Shown in pieces: positions 1 to 5,269 of a stretch of DNA of 7,576 nt. A model generated the notes under the pieces. That model was not told where the DNA came from. It ran no database searches and saw only the letters and a list, made by a program, of their open reading frames with translations. The position numbers and the translations under genes were made by a program. Each line of letters opens with the position of its first letter. Position 1 is the first letter of the stretch. The stretch is taken from positions 1 to 7,576 of the forward strand of contig CAYUKK010000010.1 in assembly GCA_964445305.1 (NCBI GenBank), written 5' to 3'. This DNA comes from CAYUKK01 sp964445305. Its GTDB lineage: Bacteria > Acidobacteriota > Aminicenantia > Aminicenantales > UBA8522.

Positions 1-620
1 ATTCGATGGGAGCCAAAGCGGCGCACGACATCCTCGATCGCTCCCGCTCCCATAAACCTGGACATTTCGACATAGAGGTTGGCAAACCTTTCCCAGAGAG
101 GGTAGAGGAAGCGGTTATGCCGATAACTGCAATTGGCCAGGACGAGAGGAAGGCGGGGGTATTTCTGGAGCAAGGCGTGGACTTCCTCCCACGTGATGAG
201 TTCGATGTCTAAGAAAAGGAGCATTCGGGCCGAGTGGAGAGCTGAGAGGAGTTCTCCGGCGCACCAGTCAGCCAGGGAAAAGCCGTGCTGTGTCCGCCCG
301 GGGAAAAGCCGGACAGCGCGCACCCCTTTTTCCTTCATTTCATCCAGGAGCTGAGCCGGCCGAGCCATTTCTCCCGTGTGATGGGGCAAAAGAACCCAGA
401 CGGGGTAGAGCCCTCTCTGGTCCTGGATTTCTTCGAGCAGAAGGGCGTTGCCAAGGGGTGGATGCCCGTATCTCGCAGTGGCATGGTAGACGAGGGCTTC
501 CTCGATGCCCGCTGTCGTCATCTCCCGGCGCAACCCAGCGACATCTGGTATGTCGAGGAGGTGAGGATAGCCGACCCGGCCGATGGAGCAGTTACAATCA
601 AAAAAACGCAGCTTGGTCAT
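1..620 (-). CDS. Amidohydrolase-like TIM-barrel protein, C-terminus cut by window edge
   Basis: An uninterrupted frame of 206 codons runs from ATG at 620 down to base 1, where the window cuts it. The start MTKLRFFDCNCSIGR resembles the first strand of COG2159-type amidohydrolases (D-x-H-x-H). Further matches are a MTTAGIEEALVYH helix-strand at residues 34-46, GVRAVRLFPG at 99-108, LPLVLANCSY at 157-166 and NLYVEMSRF at 181-189, in the order expected of that barrel. No signal peptide is seen, so it is probably cytoplasmic. It starts 5 bases after the AGE gene's TGA and has no clear Shine-Dalgarno, which suggests translational coupling. Oddly, the HxH metal motif reads N10-x-S12, and the later strands end in FLDIE and LANCS where histidines are usual. 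It may be a hydrolase or lactonase of unusual mechanism, or a non-catalytic relative. The fold is fairly sure; the reaction is not known. Confidence 0.75.
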   Translation of the reverse strand, partial: MTKLRFFDCNCSIGRVGYPHLLDIPDVAGLRREMTTAGIEEALVYHATARYGHPPLGNALLLEEIQDQRGLYPVWVLLPHHTGEMARPAQLLDEMKEKGVRAVRLFPGRTQHGFSLADWCAGELLSALHSARMLLFLDIELITWEEVHALLQKYPRLPLVLANCSYRHNRFLYPLWERFANLYVEMSRFMGAGAIEDVVRRFGSHR

Positions 621-625
621 GGGGA

Positions 626-1990
626 TCAAGGAGTCGAGGCAAAAACTCCTGAAACTTGTCCTTTTCTTTTGAGCATTCTCTCGATGGACAGCAGGTTGAG
701 CATGAGGTGGCGGGGATGATGGAAGTTTTCCACCCGGTTGGAATGAGGCTCGAAAGTGGCTTTCCGGTCGGCGGCATGCATCCAGAGAGGAAATCCGTAG
801 CGCTTGAGGACGAACTTCTCTCGCACATAATCGTTCATCCGGTAGAACATCTCCCGCGCCCAGGCGGCGCCGGTGTGCTCGACGATGAAGAGTGAACCGA
901 TGAGAACCTCCTCCTGAAGCCAGAGGACCTTGTCCACTTTCCAGATGTTGTTGTCCACATGGTCGAGCGAGCGGAAAGCGCCGCCATAAACATCGTCCCA
1001 GGCGACTTCGACGTGCCGCTTGAACCTCTGCGCCGCCAAGTCGAAGAGAGCCTTGTCTCGTCTTCGGACGGCTTCATAGAGGACCATCCACAGCGTTTCG
1101 ATGGCATGACCCGTATAGCAAAATTGAGCGTATTCGTTCTGGGGTCGGGACAGGTCATGGTTGAGGATTTCATTGAGCAATTCGAAATCAGGGTTGTGGT
1201 GGTGAACCATGATGGCCTCGAGGGCGCGGTCAGATACCGCCTTCATCTCCTTGTCATCCTGATAATTGAGCATCTGGGTGGAAATATTGAGGAGGAGCAT
1301 CCACATGGCCAGCACCCGGGCGCCGGGGGTCTTAGGCGCCTGGGGTCCGAGATAAAAGGGCCCAGCTTCCGGCTGGTAGTCGTCTCGGTCATAGAGCCGG
1401 AGGATTTTGGCGATGATTTCCTTGGCCATGTCATAATATTTTTTTTCGCCCGTGGCCTGGGCAAACTCGGCCAGACCGCTGGCGACGAACAAATCCCCAT
1501 AGCCACGCTCGTCGGGCTCTCCCTTGGGAACTCCTTCCCGACTGAAGCTGGCCGGCCAGAGCCCATCGCCGCTGGGTTTATGGCGGAGCATGAACTCGAC
1601 CGATTTCCGCGCCACTTCAAGATACTTTGGGTCTCGGACTAAATTATTGTAGAGAAAGGAATAGACCCAGATCCCACGACCTTCGTACCAAGTATTCTTG
1701 TCCTGCGTGATGTTGGTCCCGTCGCGGTCGGTATTGCACATGAAGCCGCCGTAAACATGGTCGATGACGTATTTCTCCATGAAGGGGAGGAAATCTTCAT
1801 AGAGGTCGTATTTGTAGAGCTTTTTCAAGCGCTCCAGTTCTTCCAGGGCGAAGGTCGAAATCGTCTCCTTTTGACTACCTTTGGCCTTTTTCACCTCATT
1901 TTCCTCTTTAGTTTTTGCAAAAGCCCGGCTCCGAGCCATTGTCGCCGCCGCGACAATAGAGGAACCCGTCAAGAAGTTGCGCCTTTTCAT
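626..1990 (-). CDS. Tat-exported AGE-family (N-acylglucosamine 2-epimerase-like) epimerase/isomerase
   Basis: This is a complete protein of 454 residues. It opens with KRRNFL and a short weakly hydrophobic stretch ending AFA at 23-25, a twin-arginine signal, so the folded enzyme is probably exported. The mature part is about the usual 400 residues of the (alpha/alpha)6-barrel AGE family. Family landmarks are WYEGRGIWVY at 101-110 (R105), MLLLNISTQML at 231-241, GHAIE at 294-298 (H295, E298), WLQEE at 357-361 and FHHPR at 423-427. H295 and H424 correspond by eye to the two catalytic histidines of AGE and cellobiose 2-epimerase. MLLLN is closer to the renin-binding-protein/AGE branch than to cellobiose epimerase. 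The start is fixed by AAGGAG six bases upstream. It lies 14 bases after the lyase gene and 5 before the amidohydrolase gene. The likely role is epimerising or isomerising a sugar released by the lyases. The substrate is unknown. Confidence 0.88.
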   Translation of the reverse strand: MKRRNFLTGSSIVAAATMARSRAFAKTKEENEVKKAKGSQKETISTFALEELERLKKLYKYDLYEDFLPFMEKYVIDHVYGGFMCNTDRDGTNITQDKNTWYEGRGIWVYSFLYNNLVRDPKYLEVARKSVEFMLRHKPSGDGLWPASFSREGVPKGEPDERGYGDLFVASGLAEFAQATGEKKYYDMAKEIIAKILRLYDRDDYQPEAGPFYLGPQAPKTPGARVLAMWMLLLNISTQMLNYQDDKEMKAVSDRALEAIMVHHHNPDFELLNEILNHDLSRPQNEYAQFCYTGHAIETLWMVLYEAVRRRDKALFDLAAQRFKRHVEVAWDDVYGGAFRSLDHVDNNIWKVDKVLWLQEEVLIGSLFIVEHTGAAWAREMFYRMNDYVREKFVLKRYGFPLWMHAADRKATFEPHSNRVENFHHPRHLMLNLLSIERMLKRKGQVSGVFASTP

Positions 1991-1996
1991 GGTTAT

Positions 1997-2002
1997 CTCC
2001 TT
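1997..2002 (-). promoter_or_regulatory. Ribosome binding site of the AGE gene
   Basis: The minus strand reads AAGGAG, then six bases (ATAACC), then ATG at 1990. This is a near-ideal Shine-Dalgarno and spacing. It fixes the start of the AGE gene, so the twin-arginine signal is part of the protein. It sits in the 14-base gap directly after the TAA of the upstream lyase gene. Confidence 0.85.
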
Positions 2003-2004
2003 GA

Positions 2005-5000
2005 TTAAAGTTTCATGGATATTTCTCCCTTCCCCGCCGGGAGGTTTATCGCCATCTCTTGAGTTTGATTATTCCATCGCTTGGCCTTGATTTCCTGGCC
2101 GTTCAGGAATACGGCGCGAGGTTTTTTTTCTTGGTGGATGGAGACTTGAGCGGGTTGGGCCAGATAATACTTTATTTTTCCAGCCGCGATCTCGCAGGTT
2201 ATCGGCTCGGTCGATCGAAAAAGCGTTTTTCCCTCGCGGGCGAGTGAGGTGGCCAGAGCGGCAAATACCCGTCCCTTGCTCCACGTCAAAGCCAGAGCAT
2301 CGGTCGACCATCCGCAGGCCTGGTATTCCTGGCTCGGCCGAGTCGAGATAAGGAAGTCGCGGTCTTCCGTAGCGCCGTGGCACCAACCTTTTCCTTCCTC
2401 TATCTTCCTGCCCCAGGGTTTTTCTCCCTCCACGGTCGTGAGCAAGTTGACGATGGACAGAGGGGTTCTGTCGGTTCGAATGGTCAAGGTGAGCATGCCT
2501 TCCCGGACAAGGGGCGAATCTGTTCTCAAGGTATTAATGTAGAGCGGCGTCTCCTCGACGCGGATTTCTTTCTCTTTTGGCCACAGATGAGAAATGATAA
2601 GGGTTTTGTCCCCTTTTCGGATTCGGGAAGCTTCGTGGCCAGGCTCTATGTCCTTGAACGCTCCGGCCTGAAAAAGGAGGGTAACATCGATATCCGATTG
2701 CCCGGGAACAATCTTATCCACGATGAGAAGGGTTCGCGGCTTGAGGTAGACGACATTCCTCTGTATTTCCTGCGCTTTCTCCCAGTAGAGACGGGTGAGA
2801 TTTCCCGCGACGAACGCCGTGTCCTCACCATCGAGAAAGTGGTCGACATAGGCATGGTCGTTAAACCCCTCGATGAACCTCAGCGGGTCGCCGACGCGCT
2901 GGCTCTGAGCGTTGTGGTCGATGAGGATGGTCGAGTGAGCGATGGGCTGGATGTAATGGGATTGGTAGAGGGGGTCATCATAGTAGGTGCTCCCTCGCCT
3001 CTCAGCGATGAATATTTCACCGCGGTCAGCTAACCAGAATGTTCCCTGGTCGAGATGCTGATGGTTGTAAAAAGCGCCGGTTCTCAGGACGAAAACGAAA
3101 GCCTCTTTTTCCCAGCCGCTGCGGAAGACTGTCGTCCCGATGTCCCGGAAAAGCCGAACAGGGTTCTCATCGAAAGGGTCGCGCCGTGCCGCTTTGTCTG
3201 TTTCATATATCATATCGAAAAGGGTTTCTTCTTTTTTGAAGAAGTGATAGAGCCAGCCGAGAAGCGGGTCGGGCCTCTTGCTCAGGAGCCAGGCCCAGTT
3301 GGTCATGGGCCCCACGTTGCCGCTGCTGTCTCCAAAATAGAGAAAGAATTTCTGGTCGTAAAGCGTCGCCCAAGCGAGGTCCTGGTAAGTAAGATGCAGG
3401 GGACCCGAAAAATCGATGTGGAACACGTTATCGAGGGCGGGCAGAGCTTTGGCAAGCGATTCCATGGTGAAATTGCAATAGCTGTAGCTTTCTCCATATC
3501 CTCCATCCCGCCCGATAGATTTCTCGATGAATTCATGAAGCTTGAGCAGCACGCCGGTGAAATAGGGTTCGATGGGTTCCGTGTCTTTTCCATCCCCGTA
3601 CATGGCTGCCTGGCTCATCACCGACCCGCCGGTGATATGGGCGACCCAGTTGGAGGTGTTGCTGGTGACGAGGTTGTCTTCGACATAGCTTCGGTGGCAA
3701 CCCTGGACGATGTTTTTGAGCAAGGCGGCGCGGATGATTGTCCTTTCCTCTTCGGTCATCCGGTCGAAGAGGAGGTCATAGCCCAGCGCCATGTCCATGC
3801 CCAGCTCACCCACGGGGTAATAGATGTGCTGTCCGCGGCTTTCAAACCAGGGGTGGAGCCAGAAGGGGAAAGAAGCCAGTTTAAGGAGAAGAGACTGGGC
3901 ATAATCGCCAGCTTCCATGTCCTCGAGGAAGGCGAAAGCCAGGGCATTAGAAGATATGGCTCTGCGCCACGGATTAATCCGGTTGAACCAGGGATAAATC
4001 GAACGGGGCACATTTCCGAGGAGGGGCTCGTCTTTGGGAAAAGCATCGAGGTCAAAAATGACTCTGTCCAGGGGGAGCTTCTCCCTTGTTTCCCGGGCCG
4101 TTTCACTGAGGAGCCTGGCTACAGGCTGGAACCTCTCCTCCCGCAACCTTGCCCGTAGCTGGGCCAGTTTTTCCTTGTCGAACCAGAGCCGGGGATGTTT
4201 CCCGGCCATTCCCGAGGGAGCGATGACGAGAGTGAACTCAGTGGTGGCGATTTTTTTGCCGGTTGAAAAAGCTTCGAGCTCGACTCGATAGAGGCCTTCT
4301 GGCCAGGAGAGCCGCATGGGTGGGTGAACCCATTGCCCGGCCCTTCGTCTGAGCCGGGACTGGAAATAGACCTTCTTTGGCTCGGTGAAGGGGGTAATCC
4401 GGAGGCCAATCCTATCGGCGTCAACAGGCCAGCGGCCCTCGATGGAGAAAGTTTCTCCCCGGTGATAGTGACGTTTGGGAATGTAGGGAGTCCACTCCTC
4501 GAGCTTGTGCATCTCCGGTTGGACGAACTGAAAATGAGGCACCCGAGCGGCCTGAATGAGAACATCATCCAGGCCGAAGTAGATGGGCATGGCCGGGTCC
4601 GCTTCCAGAAACTTAACCAGGACAGCCAGGCCGGTTATCTCAACAGCCGGACCGGCAACTTTCGGGTTCTGGCGGGCCAGGTCTTCCCAGGTTACGGTCA
4701 AAGAATTCCAACGATTGGTCGCTGGCGCGTTGACGACAAAATCGACCGTTCCTTCCTTTGCTGCCGCCAGGCGGATTTTCAAAAAGTCAGCTCGGCCGTG
4801 GGATTTAAGATAGTACCGAAGGCTAATCGAAGAGGAGGGAAGGAGATAAAAGGAAAGCTTTTTCTGAGCGCCGGCGTAAGCATCCCCTGGCGTATAAGGA
4901 GTGACCCGAAGCAGAAGAGAAAGGTTCTCGTCGCCGGGAAGAATCCGGCCGGGCCGAAGGTTCGGGTCATAGGCGGTATCCTGCCAGAGAGGATAAGAAG

Positions 5001-5166
5001 CCCAGCCGTTGAGCTCGTTCGATTCAAAGTTTTCTTGGTAGACGAAGAGCTCGATGTTGACGGGAGAAAAGGGAGGGTGCGCTCGAAGCGGCCATAGCAG
5101 ACAAAAGAAGAAACTCATGGCCACGAACGTTGCCTTAGGATAGGAAATTTTTTTGGCCATCGTCAT
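2005..5166 (-). CDS. Heparinase II/III-like polysaccharide lyase, secreted, complete
   Basis: This complete 1053-residue protein probably splits a uronic-acid polysaccharide by beta-elimination outside the cytoplasm. Residues 1-29 form a Sec signal (KK, then FVAMSFFFCLLWPLRA). About 40-207 is a beta-sandwich resembling a carbohydrate-binding module, starting ENFESNELNGW and ending YFGLDDVLI. About 225-318 looks like a second beta domain. HPRLWFDKEKL at 324-334 opens the alpha-toroid, and the heparinase II/III beta-domain begins near 671. Active-site candidates are N506/W507 and H510 in SNTSNWVAHITGG, Y561 or Y563 in GESYSYCNF, and H702, H704 and D706 in YNHQHLDQGTF, with H744 in HSTILID. It is longer than typical heparinase II (about 770 residues) because of the extra N-terminal domains. 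ATG at 5160 is an alternative start two codons in. The neighbouring upstream gene is a paralog. The family is clear, the substrate unknown. Confidence 0.9.
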   Translation of the reverse strand: MTMAKKISYPKATFVAMSFFFCLLWPLRAHPPFSPVNIELFVYQENFESNELNGWASYPLWQDTAYDPNLRPGRILPGDENLSLLLRVTPYTPGDAYAGAQKKLSFYLLPSSSISLRYYLKSHGRADFLKIRLAAAKEGTVDFVVNAPATNRWNSLTVTWEDLARQNPKVAGPAVEITGLAVLVKFLEADPAMPIYFGLDDVLIQAARVPHFQFVQPEMHKLEEWTPYIPKRHYHRGETFSIEGRWPVDADRIGLRITPFTEPKKVYFQSRLRRRAGQWVHPPMRLSWPEGLYRVELEAFSTGKKIATTEFTLVIAPSGMAGKHPRLWFDKEKLAQLRARLREERFQPVARLLSETARETREKLPLDRVIFDLDAFPKDEPLLGNVPRSIYPWFNRINPWRRAISSNALAFAFLEDMEAGDYAQSLLLKLASFPFWLHPWFESRGQHIYYPVGELGMDMALGYDLLFDRMTEEERTIIRAALLKNIVQGCHRSYVEDNLVTSNTSNWVAHITGGSVMSQAAMYGDGKDTEPIEPYFTGVLLKLHEFIEKSIGRDGGYGESYSYCNFTMESLAKALPALDNVFHIDFSGPLHLTYQDLAWATLYDQKFFLYFGDSSGNVGPMTNWAWLLSKRPDPLLGWLYHFFKKEETLFDMIYETDKAARRDPFDENPVRLFRDIGTTVFRSGWEKEAFVFVLRTGAFYNHQHLDQGTFWLADRGEIFIAERRGSTYYDDPLYQSHYIQPIAHSTILIDHNAQSQRVGDPLRFIEGFNDHAYVDHFLDGEDTAFVAGNLTRLYWEKAQEIQRNVVYLKPRTLLIVDKIVPGQSDIDVTLLFQAGAFKDIEPGHEASRIRKGDKTLIISHLWPKEKEIRVEETPLYINTLRTDSPLVREGMLTLTIRTDRTPLSIVNLLTTVEGEKPWGRKIEEGKGWCHGATEDRDFLISTRPSQEYQACGWSTDALALTWSKGRVFAALATSLAREGKTLFRSTEPITCEIAAGKIKYYLAQPAQVSIHQEKKPRAVFLNGQEIKAKRWNNQTQEMAINLPAGKGEISMKL

Positions 5167-5269
5167 TCTTTCTCTTGGCCTCTTTTTTATACGAGATGCG
5201 GTGGAAATTCAACCCTAAAACTCGAAATTCCCATTGGGAAATTGGTTTCCATCAAGGATGGGTTTCCAC
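5167..5269. other. Intergenic gap between the two lyase genes, with inverted repeat and palindrome
   Basis: This 103-base gap is the only sizeable non-coding stretch. GGTGGAAA at 5200-5207 is the exact reverse complement of TTTCCACC at 5263-5270, whose last base is the first base of the upstream gene's stop triplet on the plus strand. Inside lies TTCCCA-T-TGGGAA (5228-5240). GGTTTCCA occurs twice in direct orientation (5244-5251 and 5261-5268). The 55-base loop makes the outer repeat a weak hairpin, and no T-run follows on the minus strand, so it is not a standard terminator. It could be an RNA-processing or regulatory element, or chance. Confidence 0.4.
5186..5212 (-). promoter_or_regulatory. 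Weak sigma70-like promoter match before the complete lyase gene
   Basis: On the minus strand TTGAAT (5207-5212) is followed after 15 bases by TATAAA (5186-5191), and the ATG at 5166 is 19 bases beyond. The hexamers resemble -35 and -10 boxes, but the spacer is shorter than the preferred 17 and AT-rich matches like this arise by chance. If real, the second lyase gene and the two genes after it could be transcribed separately from the first lyase gene. Confidence 0.2.

Noticed and set aside
1..212. Plus-strand small open frames at the left edge
   Set aside because: The minus-strand frame here gives a recognisable amidohydrolase-like protein continuous for 206 codons, whereas the plus-strand frames give nothing recognisable.
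959..1642. Plus-strand open frame of 227 codons
   Set aside because: It is antisense to the AGE gene, whose motifs are all on the minus strand.
3055..4158. Plus-strand open frame of 367 codons
   Set aside because: It lies wholly antisense to the lyase gene, shows no recognisable domain, and is explained by the codon bias of the real gene on the other strand.
5098..5106. Lipoprotein signal (cysteine at residue 22) in the complete lyase
   Set aside because: The residues before the cysteine are FFF, which do not fit a lipobox; a plain Sec cleavage after LRA fits better.
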